DNA from: Filomicrobium insigne
Lineage (GTDB): Bacteria > Pseudomonadota > Alphaproteobacteria > Rhizobiales > Hyphomicrobiaceae
NCBI RefSeq assembly: GCF_900104305.1
Contig: NZ_FNJC01000002.1
Coordinates: 1 to 64,000 of the forward strand
Direction of reading: 5' to 3'
Length of the DNA: 64,000 bases
A program made the translations under genes and the position numbers. The notes below the pieces were generated by a model. It was not told the DNA's origin and made no database searches. It saw nothing but the letters and a program-made list of their open reading frames with translations. Shown here one piece after another: positions 54,592 through 64,000 of the stretch; positions within the stretch are counted from its first letter, which is position 1; each line of letters opens with the position of its first letter.

Positions 54592-55941
54592 ATGTTGTTT
54601 TGCCGAACGACTGCTTTTGCCGCTGTGTTTTGCCTCGTACATACCGCGCACGCCGCTGAGTCGCCCGCTCTCACACTGTTTGAGAACGTCCGTATCTTCG
54701 ACGGCAAGAGCGACACGCTAAGCGGAACCATGAATGTTCTGATCCGCGGCAACACGATCGAGACCATCTCTAAAGACGCTATTCCGATCAACGAGAGTTC
54801 CCCCGCTCAGCTCATAGCCGGAGATGGGCGCACGCTCATGCCGGGACTCATCGATGCGCATTGGCACGCGATGCTCGTTCGGCCCACACCGGCAGCGTTG
54901 CTCACGGATGACCTTGGCTATCTGAACTTGATCGCAGGGGCCGAGGCAACGGACACGCTAATGCGCGGGTTCACCACCGTTCGCGACGTAGGGGGACCGT
55001 CGTTTGGGCTCAAACGCGCCATCGACGAGAACATTGTCGTCGGGCCACGCATCTACCCGTCTGGCGCTATAATCACGGTCACCAGCGGTCACGGTGACTT
55101 CCGCCATTCACACGAAGTGCCCCGAACCCTAGGTGACCCAGCGACGCGCCAAGAGCAGACGGGAGCGTCCATGATTGCGGACAGCCCGGATGAAGTCCGC
55201 GTGCGGGTACGCGAACAACTCATGTTAGGCGCGACACAGATCAAACTCACGGCGGGTGGCGGAGTGGCATCACCCAACAGCCCCCTTGATGCCACCACTT
55301 TCACGGAAGCCGAATTGCGCGCAGCCGTCGAAGCGGCGGAAAATTGGGGGACTTACGTGACCGTGCACGCCTACACGTCGACTTCGATCCAGCGCGCTAT
55401 CGCTGCCGGTGTAAAGTGCATCGAACACGGCCACCTTATGGATGAAGCGACTGCCAAGCTGATCGCCGAGCGAGGCATTTGGCTAAGCACCCAGGCGTTT
55501 CCGGACGAGATGGCCGATGCGTTTCCACCGGGTTCGCAAGAGCGGGCCAAGGCGTTCACTGTCTTCGCGGGCACGGACAAGACCATCGCACTCGCAAAAA
55601 AGTACAATCTGAAAACAGCGTTCGGCACCGACATCCTGTTCTCCCAGAAGTTGGCGCAGCGCCAAGGCGAATTGCTGGTCAAGTTCACACGCTGGTACAG
55701 CCCCGCTGAAACGCTCATAATGGCCACTGGAACCAACGCCGAACTGTTGGCGATGTCTGGAAAGCGCAACCCGTACCCAGGCAAGCTCGGCGTGGTCGAG
55801 GAAGGTGCTTTCGCTGACCTGCTACTGGTCGACGGTGATCCCATCGCCGACATCAGGTTGCTAGCGGATCCAGCCAAGAACCTTGTCGTCATTATGAAAG
55901 ACGGGAAGATCTTCAAGAACGCTCTGCAAACGAAACAATAA
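54592..55941 (+). CDS. exported amidohydrolase
   Basis: A 449-residue member of the imidazolonepropionase-like amidohydrolases. The signal peptide is cleaved near AHA-AE. Metal ligands are H-x-H in PGLIDAHWHAML, a Lys in ATQIKLTAGGG, His in TVHAYTS and IEHGHLM, and Asp in TAFGTDILF. The C-terminal beta-sandwich has GVVEEGAFADLLLVDGDP. Relatives cleave peptides or organophosphates in the periplasm; the substrate is unknown. GAGG precedes the ATG. Confidence 0.92.
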   Translation: MLFCRTTAFAAVFCLVHTAHAAESPALTLFENVRIFDGKSDTLSGTMNVLIRGNTIETISKDAIPINESSPAQLIAGDGRTLMPGLIDAHWHAMLVRPTPAALLTDDLGYLNLIAGAEATDTLMRGFTTVRDVGGPSFGLKRAIDENIVVGPRIYPSGAIITVTSGHGDFRHSHEVPRTLGDPATRQEQTGASMIADSPDEVRVRVREQLMLGATQIKLTAGGGVASPNSPLDATTFTEAELRAAVEAAENWGTYVTVHAYTSTSIQRAIAAGVKCIEHGHLMDEATAKLIAERGIWLSTQAFPDEMADAFPPGSQERAKAFTVFAGTDKTIALAKKYNLKTAFGTDILFSQKLAQRQGELLVKFTRWYSPAETLIMATGTNAELLAMSGKRNPYPGKLGVVEEGAFADLLLVDGDPIADIRLLADPAKNLVVIMKDGKIFKNALQTKQ

Positions 55942-56017
55942 CCAACGTTCGCCTCTCCTCCCGGAAATACCGGCACCCAAGAAGAATGAGCGGAGATCGC
56001 TTACTGCCTTCCGCGTC

Positions 56018-56974
56018 CTACCCCCGCGCCTCGCGCCACGTAGACGGCGAATGCGCGAAGGCGCGCTTGAAGGCCCGGCTGAACGCTTCCTCGGACTCGT
56101 ACCCGACGGAATGCGCGATTTGCGCGATCGACCGCTGGGATTCCCGCAATTGGATCTGCGCCGACTGCAACCGGCACGCCGTGCGGTATCGCATCGGGGG
56201 CAGACCGACGAGCGCCGTGAAGCGCTCGACGAACACACTTCGGGACATGCCGACCTCACGGGCAAGTTCGGTCGCCGTGGAAGGCCTGCTCAGATCGCGA
56301 TGGATCATCGCCAGAGCCCGCCCAACCTGAGGGTCCCTGAGCCCTTTGAGCCACCCCGCTTCAAGATCGCCGCGCCCGTTCGCGTACTGGCGAACGGCCT
56401 CCACCAGGAGAACTTCGGACAAGCGCGCCATGACACTCGACGACGGCAATTGCCCATCGGAAAGTTCTTTGGCCGCGAATTTAACCGAAGCCTCAATCCA
56501 CTCACGCGATGTTCCCTCGCGCATTTCCAGTTTTAGAACGCGCGGCAGCATCGACAGCAAGGGAGTGTGGGATTGCTCGCTGCCAAGAAAACCACAGACC
56601 ATATGCGTCAACGCACCCGGGCCGCCATGGACAACCCGCGCCAGCCCGCCATCCGCCGAGGGCTGGACGAGACTGCGGGCAGGGATCGGGTTTAGCCCCG
56701 TTGCACTCGCCAGCGTATGCGTGTCGTTGCGGGGCAAGAGCACAATGTCCCCACCTCGAACCGACACAGGTGCTTCGCCCTCCACGTTCAGCAGAAACTC
56801 GCCGTTGAGTACAACGTGATAGAAAATCAGCTGAGCGGGTTGGGTCAGTAAAGGCCGGCAATCCTCAGCCGTAAGCTGCGAGATGACACACCATGGCGCG
56901 GTCAGCCGGACGTCGAGAAAGACGCCGCCCGTCAAGCGCAGGGACCGCAACACGTCAGCTAAAGGGTCACTCAT
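56018..56974 (-). CDS. AraC-family regulator with cupin N-terminus
   Basis: A regulator of about 318 residues. The N-terminal cupin_6-type ligand domain (CRPLLTQPAQLIFYHVVLNGEFLLNVEG) precedes two helix-turn-helix units (STATELAREVGMSRSVFVERFTALVG; SIAQIAHSVGYESEEAFSRAFKRAF). I use the ATG one codon after a GTG. It is divergent from the methyltransferase at 57103, 128 bases away, which is its likely target (inference), and convergent with the amidohydrolase gene. Confidence 0.92.
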   Translation of the reverse strand: MSDPLADVLRSLRLTGGVFLDVRLTAPWCVISQLTAEDCRPLLTQPAQLIFYHVVLNGEFLLNVEGEAPVSVRGGDIVLLPRNDTHTLASATGLNPIPARSLVQPSADGGLARVVHGGPGALTHMVCGFLGSEQSHTPLLSMLPRVLKLEMREGTSREWIEASVKFAAKELSDGQLPSSSVMARLSEVLLVEAVRQYANGRGDLEAGWLKGLRDPQVGRALAMIHRDLSRPSTATELAREVGMSRSVFVERFTALVGLPPMRYRTACRLQSAQIQLRESQRSIAQIAHSVGYESEEAFSRAFKRAFAHSPSTWREARG

Positions 56975-57102
56975 CACGCGCCCGCTCTTTCAATCGGACG
57001 AACGGTCAATTGATCCGGCGGAGCTGTCATTCGCTCAAGCGCCGAAAACCGATAGTGACACTGCCACCCTCGCAGGACTTAGGCAACTATCGGAGAACGA
57101 CA

Positions 57103-57963
57103 ATGAGCGATGTAAGCATGGCGACTAAGACGGCGATCTCGGCCACCAAATACGCACCAATGCCCGACTACACGGCGATCAAGGCGAAGCAGAATGCGGC
57201 CTGGGCGTCCGGTGATTATGCCTTGATCGGCACGACCCTGCAGATTGTGGGCGAGCAGCTTGCCGAAGCGATGGATCTGCAGCCGGGCTCTTCCGTGCTC
57301 GACGTTGCAGCTGGCAATGGCAATGCGACACTGGCCTTTGCTCGGCGGTGGTGCGACGTGACGTCGACGGACTACGTCGAGGACCTGCTCGCGCGCGGCC
57401 ATCGCCGCGCCGATGCCGAAGGCCTTCCAGTAACATTCAGGATCGCAGACGCCGAGCAAATGCCATTTGAGCCAGCGTCATTTGATGCGGTCGTTTCCAC
57501 CTTTGGCGTCATGTTTGCCCCCAACCAGGCCATGGCTTCAGAGGAGTTACTGCGAATGTGCCGCCCGGATGGAAAGATCGGCATGGCCAACTGGACGCCG
57601 GATGGTTTCATCGGCCAGATGTTCAAGACCATCGGAAAGCACATTGTGCCGCCTTCCGGATTGCAGTCACCCGCCGTTTGGGGCGACACCGCGTGGATCG
57701 AAGACACATTCGCACGTCATATCCGATCACTGGCCATCGAACAGCGCAACTTCATGTTCCGCTATCGCTCGCCGAAGCATTTCGTCGAAGTCTTTCGCAC
57801 CTACTACGGTCCGGTCCACAAAGCATTCCTGGCACTAGATGCTGAAGGGCAAGCGGCGCTTGCGCAGGACCTGATGAGCCTGATCGCGCGCTTCAACACA
57901 GCAACCGACGGCTCAATGCGCGTGCCGTCCAGCTACTTGGAAATCGTCATGACAAAGAGCTGA
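57103..57963 (+). CDS. class I SAM-dependent methyltransferase
   Basis: A 286-residue UbiE-like methyltransferase with SAM motif VLDVAAGNGNATLAFARR, acidic loop SVTSTDYVE-like region, FDAVVSTFGVMFAPNQ and a C-terminal helical part. CGGAG precedes the ATG. Substrate unknown. It is divergent from an AraC-type gene; such pairs often occur where the regulator controls a small-molecule modifying enzyme. Confidence 0.9.
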   Translation: MSDVSMATKTAISATKYAPMPDYTAIKAKQNAAWASGDYALIGTTLQIVGEQLAEAMDLQPGSSVLDVAAGNGNATLAFARRWCDVTSTDYVEDLLARGHRRADAEGLPVTFRIADAEQMPFEPASFDAVVSTFGVMFAPNQAMASEELLRMCRPDGKIGMANWTPDGFIGQMFKTIGKHIVPPSGLQSPAVWGDTAWIEDTFARHIRSLAIEQRNFMFRYRSPKHFVEVFRTYYGPVHKAFLALDAEGQAALAQDLMSLIARFNTATDGSMRVPSSYLEIVMTKS

Positions 57964-57991
57964 CCGCAAACAGCGCGCGAGTTGCGCCCCC

Positions 57992-58513
57992 CTACTGCGC
58001 CGGGCCCTGCGCGACACTCGCCGGGTCCGCGCGGCGCGGTTTCAGATCGGGCGCCTCAGGCGCAGTCGGGTTGCGTTCAAGATCGCGGATAAGCTGTTTC
58101 ATCTCATCGATCTCGCGCACCTGTGCTTCGATAATCCCATCCGCCAATTTGCGGACGCGCGGGTCTTTGATATGCGCACGGCGGCTCGTGAGAATGGCAA
58201 TCGAGTGATGCGGAATCATCGCTTCCATATAGCTGACGTCGTCGACAGTCTCCTGGCTGCGCACGAGCCAAAGCGATACGGCGAAAACGAGAATACTGCC
58301 GCCAATAATGCCCGTATTTATCCAGGAGTTCTTATACATCGCCCACATGAAGCCCATCATGATGATGGCCATCACGGCGCCCATGAGAAGCGCCATCCAT
58401 GTGCGCGTTTGGCTGAACCAGATGTGGTCAATCGCGAAGGTATTGAGATACATCAGGCCGAACATCACGACCGTTGATGTGACAATCATCGCGCCAAATC
58501 GGGCATAGCTCAT
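57992..58513 (-). CDS. DUF305-family membrane protein
   Basis: A protein of about 173 residues with three or four helices (MIVTSTVVMFGLMYLNTFAI, MALLMGAVMAIIMMGFMWAM, GIIGGSILVFAVSLWLV) and a C-terminal four-helix-type DUF305 domain containing YMEAMIPHHSIAI. The His pair suggests metal (copper) binding, as proposed for the family. GGAAGGAAG precedes the chosen ATG. Confidence 0.92.
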   Translation of the reverse strand: MSYARFGAMIVTSTVVMFGLMYLNTFAIDHIWFSQTRTWMALLMGAVMAIIMMGFMWAMYKNSWINTGIIGGSILVFAVSLWLVRSQETVDDVSYMEAMIPHHSIAILTSRRAHIKDPRVRKLADGIIEAQVREIDEMKQLIRDLERNPTAPEAPDLKPRRADPASVAQGPAQ

Positions 58514-58573
58514 CGTTCGCTTCCTTCCATACGGGCCAACGCATGGAGGCACGAACGGTTTCCCCCCGGCAAT

Positions 58574-59251
58574 TCAGTCGGAAGACCTACCCGGTTGAAA
58601 AACCACCGTCAGATTGTTCGCGGGCATCTCGAAAATCTCTTTCCTGACGAGCCCGGCGTCTTGCGCAACAGCCGTGACATCCGTCAGGTCACGCACGCCC
58701 CATTCGGGATTACGCGCCTTGAGAGTCTGATCGAACGTCGCGTTGCTTAGCGCCGTATGCTGACCGTCACGAGCATAGGGCCCATAGAGGATGAGAATGC
58801 CGTCAGACCGCAACAGCTTTCCCGCAGACGCCAGCACGGCAAGCGCCACGTCCCAGGGCGCGATGTGAATGACGTTGAAGCACAGGATCGCCGTCAGGCT
58901 TCCCGGCGCCACCGGGTTACCGCCCAACACCCAGGGCTGCCGTACATCGAGCTGAGTTGCCGGCATGACGTTGGTGATTTGCGCATGCCGACGCCACGCA
59001 TCGACGCTCGCAACATGCCCCGCATTGGGATCGCTCGGCCAGAACACGAGGTCCGGCAAAGCCGCACCAAGGAACACGACATGCTGGCCGGTGCCGCTCC
59101 CGATCTCGACGACGTCTCCCGTCCGCCCAGCAAGGACCTCCATCAAGACATCTCGCAGTGGCTCGGCATTGCGGTGAAACGCCGGCGCATCAAGTCGCCC
59201 GTCACGACCCGCAGGCCCAACATCCTTGCTGAAATCAGAAACTGTCTTCAA
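58574..59251 (-). CDS. DUF938-family SAM-dependent methyltransferase
   Basis: A 225-residue DUF938 protein. It has RNAEPLRDVLMEVL, SAM motif VVEIGSGTGQHVVFLGAALPDLVFWPSD, NVIHIAPWDVALAVL, and LYGPYARDGQHTALSNATFDQTLKARNPEWGVRD. The start is a TTG with GGAGAG upstream. Its substrate is unknown. Confidence 0.92.
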   Translation of the reverse strand: MKTVSDFSKDVGPAGRDGRLDAPAFHRNAEPLRDVLMEVLAGRTGDVVEIGSGTGQHVVFLGAALPDLVFWPSDPNAGHVASVDAWRRHAQITNVMPATQLDVRQPWVLGGNPVAPGSLTAILCFNVIHIAPWDVALAVLASAGKLLRSDGILILYGPYARDGQHTALSNATFDQTLKARNPEWGVRDLTDVTAVAQDAGLVRKEIFEMPANNLTVVFQPGRSSD

Positions 59252-59326
59252 CGCGCTCTCCGCTCGTTTTCACTTTTGCGCCAAACCTATAGAAGCCGCG
59301 CCGCCCCGGCCAGTCACGCCAGAACA

Positions 59327-59361
59327 CAAAAAGCCGACCGCTCCGACAGGAACGACCGGCT
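59327..59361 (-). terminator. intrinsic terminator of the bactofilin gene
   Basis: On the minus strand AGCCGGTCG pairs with CGGTCGGCT (nine pairs, two wobbles), followed by five T. Confidence 0.7.
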
Positions 59362-59412
59362 GGAAACACTGAGCGGGGCAGATCGGGGGAGGCCCGCCCC
59401 AATCAGGCCTCG

Positions 59413-60066
59413 TCAGTACTGCGGACTTGTCGCTTCGGCGTTGTAGGCCACCGTCATCTCGGGCCGCTGCTCTGACCGATGCTCCGCACGTTGATCGTAC
59501 CCATGGCCGGGATCGTTGGCCGAGATCGGCTTCGGCGCAGCGTGCGCGGGGTCGAAATGACCGCGACCTGCCTGCTGCTCCGTAACCTCCCACTTGAGGC
59601 GGCCATCGTAATGCGTGCCCATCTCGATGCCGATGCCCTGATGCAGGATGTCGCCTTCGACATGGGCCGTTTTGTAGAGCATCACGCTCTTGCTATGGAT
59701 CGAACCGAGCACACGCCCGTGCACTTCCACTTCGTTGGCGACGATGCTGCCCGTCACCGCCCCGGCTTTTCCGACGATGACCTGATCGCCCCGCAAGTCA
59801 CCTTCTACGGTGCCTTCAAGGCATATCGGCCGCTTCGCTGAGATGTTGCCGTTGATCACGATGTCTTCGGAAATGATCGTAACCGCTTCTTTGTTCGACC
59901 AGTCGGCCGAACCGTACTGCGACGGCGGCGGTTCTGACTGGGAACCGGAATACGCTGAAGCGCCACTCTGAGATGCGCCGGTCTGGGGCGTACCTTGATA
60001 TGACGACTTGGCATCGTTAGCCGCACCGCTCTGCTGGCGGTCCGCCTTTAGTCCAAACATTTGCAT
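59413..60066 (-). CDS. bactofilin
   Basis: A 217-residue polymer-forming cytoskeletal protein. The N-terminal 55 residues are Ser/Gln/Gly/Pro-rich and disordered. The beta-helix core follows (IISEDIVINGNISAKRPICLEGTVEGDLRG, GSIVANEVEVHGRVLGSIHSKSVML, GDILHQGIGIEMGTHYDG), then a polar tail. Bactofilins form filaments that organise cell shape or stalk and polar structures. AGGGG precedes the ATG. An L,D-transpeptidase gene lies next to it, consistent with a cell-wall role. Confidence 0.95.
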   Translation of the reverse strand: MQMFGLKADRQQSGAANDAKSSYQGTPQTGASQSGASAYSGSQSEPPPSQYGSADWSNKEAVTIISEDIVINGNISAKRPICLEGTVEGDLRGDQVIVGKAGAVTGSIVANEVEVHGRVLGSIHSKSVMLYKTAHVEGDILHQGIGIEMGTHYDGRLKWEVTEQQAGRGHFDPAHAAPKPISANDPGHGYDQRAEHRSEQRPEMTVAYNAEATSPQY

Positions 60067-60234
60067 CTTCCCCTACGCAACTGACTTGCCAAATGAACCA
60101 AAGTAAAGGCACCACCCTCCGGCATTCAGCACACCCGCAAATGGCGGCAGCATTTGGACCGATTGCGACGACTTAGGGGTCAAGCACACATATTTAAACG
60201 ACGCGCGCCAGTCGCGATGGCGCATCAATAGGCA

Positions 60235-62463
60235 TCAGTTCGACAGCAAGCCGGAAATGAGATCAGCTACAGTCTCGGGACTGCCGCTATAACCGCCGCC
60301 ACCTTGCGCAACGGCAGGCGCTGACCGCCGAGACGGCGCACTCTGGGGAATTCTCTCACCCTCAAACACGCTTCCGTTGCCACCCATCGCACGCGCCGTG
60401 CGGCTGTCAAAACCATAAAGGTCCGGGAAGTAACGCACCTCCCCATTCTCTGACGCATAGGCCGTGAAGTAGGCTGTATGAACGGGGATCTTTTTCTCAA
60501 GTTCGACATAACCGTTCGCCGCCCCTGACCAACGCCGCCCGACTTCGTCCTCGGACCAGCCCTTGTCCTCGGCGAGTAGAACCTCCGCGAGACGCCGCGG
60601 ATTGCGCACGCGCACGCAACCATGGCTCAGCGCGCGGGACGATTGCGCGAACAGCTCGCGCTCCGGCGTGTCGTGCATGTAGACATCATGACGGTTCGGG
60701 AAACGGAATTTGACGCGTCCAAGAACGTTTGTCGGGCCGGGCGGCTGAATAAAGTCGTAGTTGACAATGTTAGCGCTGGTCCAATTGATCTGGCTCGCAT
60801 CTACGGGGCGCCCCTGATAGCTCACGCTCAGATTATGCGCTGTGAGAATGCGCGTATCCGAGCCCCCAAAACCGAATAGCCCTGTCTTCTGCCGCAGATA
60901 GGGAAGGATCTCTGTACGCTTGATCCCGTTCGGCACGCCCCACGAAGGATGGAAGATGACGTACTTCATATCAGCGGAGAAAACCGGTGTTCGTGTATCG
61001 GTTTTGCCGACGATGATACGCTCGGAGAAAATCTCCGAACCGTTCTTGAAGACACGTGTCTGAAATTCCGGAACATTGTTGAGAACATGAAAGGCGCCGA
61101 GGTTGCGCGGCATCCACCGCCACCGCTCCATATTGACGATCAGGCGCTCCTCGGCCCGCGCCTTCGCCCGACCGGAGCGGTCGCTTTTATTCCCATTGAG
61201 CACCGCACGCGTTCCGCGGCCGACAAGGCCATCGGTACTCAGGTCATGCGCGCGCTGGAAGGCACGCACAGCCTCTTCCAACGGCTCATCGAATTTCTCT
61301 TCAGCACCCGGTTCCGCGGTAACCTCAAGTCGGCGACGCAACAGCGCGACATGCGGATGCTCCAGGCCCGGTCTCAGCAGCGGGCCATCCGGAAGCTTCA
61401 CCTTTTTCGCTTCCGACAACTCCTTTTCAGCATCATCTTGCTCACCACGCAGCTTCAGAAGCGCCTGCCGCAGCATTTCAAACTGTGGATGTGGTGGATG
61501 CTGCTCGCGCAAGTAGCGCGCACCATCTGATGCAGCCGCAATTTCGGACAAGACAACTGCGGGTTCCTTGAGTTCCGGATCTTGATCGATCTGCGAACTG
61601 ACCCGCGACGGCGTTACGCGACCGCCCCGTGCATAGTTCACATATTTCAGAACTGCCAATCCAAGTTTGATCTCCGCTTCGGCCTGTCCCCCGACACCAG
61701 ATTGAACAAGGTTGGAGGGCGGCAGCGAGAAATCTTCAGCCTCAAGCCCCCAGTCGGCGGCGTGCGCGATCTCGGCCATCACGGCCTTCGCCTTTGATGT
61801 GAAGCCAGACCCGCCCACCCAAAGTGCGCGCCCATCCCGGGCAGCATAAAATGCAACGAGAGCAGCTATATCCTCTCGGTTCTTTGCTCCGCCATCACTA
61901 TCGTCCGAAAGAAACTGGCGCACTGCCGCAACCAACGGATCAACCGGAACATTCTCCGGTGCGGCCCCAGCAGCTGACCTTTGAGCATCAGCGTCTTCCG
62001 TCGGCTTTTCCGCCTGCGTTGTTTCAGTGGCGGGAGCCTCAGAACCCTTAACGGCAGCGTTCGCGTTTTCCGGAGCTGAAGCACCCTTCGCTTCGGCGGT
62101 GTGAGCCGACGTTTCTTTCGCAACGGTATCTTCGGTCTGTGAAGAAGGAGCGGGCCGAGCCGCCTCAGTGGACGTTGCGCCCTTTTTTTCATCCTGAGAG
62201 GCTGCGTCGGTGGCAGTTTCAGACGACGTCGCGTCCGTCACCTTTTCGCTTGGCTGGGGATTATTCTCGACTTGTGCAGATCGCTCAGCCGTATCTTCGG
62301 ACGCCCCCTTTTCGGCATCCGCTTTCGCAGCAGGCACGCTCTCGTTCGCTGTAGAAGGCGCTGCGATCTCACTTCTTTCCTGCGCTGAGACGGACGGCAC
62401 TCCTGGGAGCACAAGGGCCAACCCGATAGCCCCCGACAATGCCCAAGGTTTCAAGATCGACAT
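60235..62463 (-). CDS. L,D-transpeptidase (YcbB/LdtD type)
   Basis: A 742-residue exported cross-linking enzyme. The signal peptide cleaves near VSA-QE. Residues 25-170 are a low-complexity Ala/Glu/Thr/Ser-rich region. A scaffold domain and a peptidoglycan-binding domain follow (PLEEAVRAFQRAHDLSTDGLVGRGT), then a YkuD catalytic domain with ALSHGCVRVRNPRRLAE near residue 615, whose Cys is the nucleophile. It makes 3-3 peptidoglycan bonds. The ATG before SILKPWALSG has GGAGGG upstream; the longer upstream frame is not signal-like. Confidence 0.95.
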   Translation of the reverse strand: MSILKPWALSGAIGLALVLPGVPSVSAQERSEIAAPSTANESVPAAKADAEKGASEDTAERSAQVENNPQPSEKVTDATSSETATDAASQDEKKGATSTEAARPAPSSQTEDTVAKETSAHTAEAKGASAPENANAAVKGSEAPATETTQAEKPTEDADAQRSAAGAAPENVPVDPLVAAVRQFLSDDSDGGAKNREDIAALVAFYAARDGRALWVGGSGFTSKAKAVMAEIAHAADWGLEAEDFSLPPSNLVQSGVGGQAEAEIKLGLAVLKYVNYARGGRVTPSRVSSQIDQDPELKEPAVVLSEIAAASDGARYLREQHPPHPQFEMLRQALLKLRGEQDDAEKELSEAKKVKLPDGPLLRPGLEHPHVALLRRRLEVTAEPGAEEKFDEPLEEAVRAFQRAHDLSTDGLVGRGTRAVLNGNKSDRSGRAKARAEERLIVNMERWRWMPRNLGAFHVLNNVPEFQTRVFKNGSEIFSERIIVGKTDTRTPVFSADMKYVIFHPSWGVPNGIKRTEILPYLRQKTGLFGFGGSDTRILTAHNLSVSYQGRPVDASQINWTSANIVNYDFIQPPGPTNVLGRVKFRFPNRHDVYMHDTPERELFAQSSRALSHGCVRVRNPRRLAEVLLAEDKGWSEDEVGRRWSGAANGYVELEKKIPVHTAYFTAYASENGEVRYFPDLYGFDSRTARAMGGNGSVFEGERIPQSAPSRRSAPAVAQGGGGYSGSPETVADLISGLLSN

Positions 62464-62642
62464 TCCTGTAACCCTCCAGGCGCAAATACCTTTGCACCAT
62501 GCACGCCACCCCTTTGGATGAGAGAGGCTACATCCCTTGGCGTGCGATAATAGGGCGAACGGAAATTTTCGCGCCCCGACCCGAAGCGTCAGACAAACAT
62601 CTTTACAGATCACGGAAAAGAGGCGAGCCGATCACATCTCAG

Positions 62643-62958
62643 CTAGGAGAGCCTTGCAAAGGTCTGCGCATAAACGGCCGCGCCCAGCGCAACGTCCGAT
62701 GGCAAAAGGAACAATGCCATAAAATACGGACCAGAGTAGACGCATGGAGACTGAGCAGCGAGATCCGTGGAAAACCCGAACCGCCGATAAAACGCTGGCT
62801 CACCCAATACGAAAACCAAGCCATATGAATCTTGCGCGCGGATAAACGCCGACCCTACGCCACGCGCTTGCGTACTCAGACAAAACCACGATTGGTCCAA
62901 GTTCAAGAGCGCCGAACGGCGACCGTGCGTGTATCAGCGCAACAATCCCGGCTTCATC
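62643..62958 (-). pseudogene. frameshifted GNAT acetyltransferase remnant
   Basis: The 3' part reads GVGSAFIRAQDSYGLVFVLG, EPAFYRRFGF and SGPYFMALFLLPSDVALGAA, a YhbS-like GNAT C-terminus. The 5' part (62907-62958), in another frame, reads DEAGIVALIHA and ALELGPIVVLSEYASA. A frameshift near 62903 joins them, and the N-terminus is lost against the gatB end 28 bases away. Confidence 0.75.
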
Positions 62959-62985
62959 CGAACGAACGAAAAAGCAGAAGAGTGT

Positions 62986-64000
62986 CTAGTCGATACCGAG
63001 GCGCTTCTTGAGAATCTCGTTGACCGCTTGAGGATTGGCTTTGCCACCAGAAGCTTTCATCACCTGACCGACAAACCATCCGATCATCGTCGGCTTGGCT
63101 TTGACTTTCTCTACCTGGTCTGGGTTAGCCGCAATCACCTCATCCACCGCCTTCTCGATAGCGCTGGTGTCGGTCACCTGCTTCATGCCGCGTGCTTCAA
63201 CGATCTCCGCCGGATCACCACCCTCGCTCCAGACAATTTCGAACAAATCCTTCGCGATCTTGCCCGAGATGGCCTGCGATCCGATGAGCTTCGCAATCCC
63301 GGCGAGCTGAGCCGCCGAAATCGGCGAATCCTCGATCGCAGTTCCTTCCTTGTTCAAGCGGCCGAAGAGTTCGTTGATAACCCAGTTGGCAGCAAGCTTG
63401 CCGTCACGTGCGGGATCATCCAGAGCAGCGATGACAGCCTCGAAATAGTCCGCCGATGACCGCTCCGCGACGAGCACGCCGGCATCGTAGGCCGACAGCC
63501 CGTATTCCTTTATGAAACGTGCGCGCTTTTCGTCCGGTAGTTCCGGCAGTCCCTTCGCCAACTCATCGACATAAGCCTGATCGAACTCGAGCGGGAGCAA
63601 ATCGGGATCAGGAAAATAGCGATAATCGTGCGCTTCTTCTTTCGAGCGCATCGATCGCGTTTGCCCGGACTTAGGGTCGAACAGGCGCGTTTCCTGATCG
63701 ATCGTGCCGCCGTCTTCAATGATGTCAATCTGACGTCGGGCTTCAACCTCGATGGCTTGCCCGATGAAACGAATGGAATTCACGTTCTTAATCTCGCAGC
63801 GCGTGCCAAGCTCGCCACCCGGCTTGCGTACCGAAACGTTCACGTCCGCGCGCAGATTGCCCTTTTCCATATCTCCGTCACAGGTACCGAGATAGCGCAG
63901 GATCGTGCGCAGCTTAGTGACATAAGCCTGCGCCTCTTTCGACGAACGCATATCCGGCCGCGAGACAATCTCCATCAACGCCACGCCAGACCGATTGAGA
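62986..64000 (-). CDS. gatB: Asp/Glu-tRNA amidotransferase subunit B (partial)
   Basis: The 3' part of gatB, running off the right edge. GatB with GatA and GatC converts Glu-tRNA(Gln) or Asp-tRNA(Asn) to the amide form. Visible features are [53 protein letters not shown], the helical linker and the C-terminal YqeY-like tail ending [10 protein letters not shown]. The upstream part, with the catalytic kinase fold, is outside the window. Confidence 0.97.
   Translation of the reverse strand, partial: LNRSGVALMEIVSRPDMRSSKEAQAYVTKLRTILRYLGTCDGDMEKGNLRADVNVSVRKPGGELGTRCEIKNVNSIRFIGQAIEVEARRQIDIIEDGGTIDQETRLFDPKSGQTRSMRSKEEAHDYRYFPDPDLLPLEFDQAYVDELAKGLPELPDEKRARFIKEYGLSAYDAGVLVAERSSADYFEAVIAALDDPARDGKLAANWVINELFGRLNKEGTAIEDSPISAAQLAGIAKLIGSQAISGKIAKDLFEIVWSEGGDPAEIVEARGMKQVTDTSAIEKAVDEVIAANPDQVEKVKAKPTMIGWFVGQVMKASGGKANPQAVNEILKKRLGID

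Overview
The window reads as a chromosomal segment of an alphaproteobacterium of the order Hyphomicrobiales, probably Hyphomicrobium or a close relative. This is inferred from four things: the rlmB, tRNA-Tyr, tRNA-Gly, tuf order, the style of the small membrane and exported proteins, the 47-residue aa3 oxidase subunit IV, and the sitABCD/mntR arrangement. Genes are mostly in short operons with frequent 4-base ATGA/GTGA overlaps. I see no rRNA, CRISPR array, transposase or intact prophage.

Layout. 1-7.4 kb is the translation neighbourhood: tuf, tRNA-Gly, a baeRF-like protein, tRNA-Tyr, rlmB and tRNA-Thr, with a small receiver protein and a cysteine hydrolase. 7.7-14.8 kb holds two paralogous NarL-type two-component systems and a large TonB-dependent receptor. 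15-20.9 kb has small membrane and TPR proteins, glutamate dehydrogenase, a flavin reductase, a CorC-type protein and an ArsR-SRPBCC-YjbR operon. 21.2-25.2 kb holds the most unusual gene, a periplasmic-binding-protein domain fused to a pentameric ligand-gated ion channel, followed by a soluble two-PAS chemoreceptor. 25.6-38.9 kb carries a DsbA-NhaA fusion, an RND efflux pair coupled to a methyltransferase, a His-rich exported protein, further methyltransferases, HdeD-like, SodC, DHFR-like and cyclopropane fatty acid synthase genes.

39-45 kb contains a tiny cytochrome oxidase subunit IV gene, a gene-free stretch with four perfect hairpins, and a trehalose cluster (otsA, glk, a GH15 hydrolase, otsB) that could make, break and recycle trehalose. 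45.5-51.1 kb has a second cysteine hydrolase, two small exported proteins and the sitABCD manganese/iron transporter divergent from its likely regulator mntR. 51.2-57 kb includes an HI0933-type flavoprotein and then an eroded zone: a decayed second mntR tail, a REP-like palindrome, an orphan zinc-finger/HNH-like gene and a remnant of an AraC gene tail, all near an exported amidohydrolase and its AraC neighbour. 57-64 kb carries methyltransferases, a DUF305 protein, a bactofilin, an L,D-transpeptidase, a frameshifted GNAT pseudogene and the 3' part of gatB.

Many genes concern envelope stress, metal homeostasis and osmoprotection. The strongest candidate for an under-described system is the binding-protein/channel fusion with its adjacent soluble chemoreceptor.
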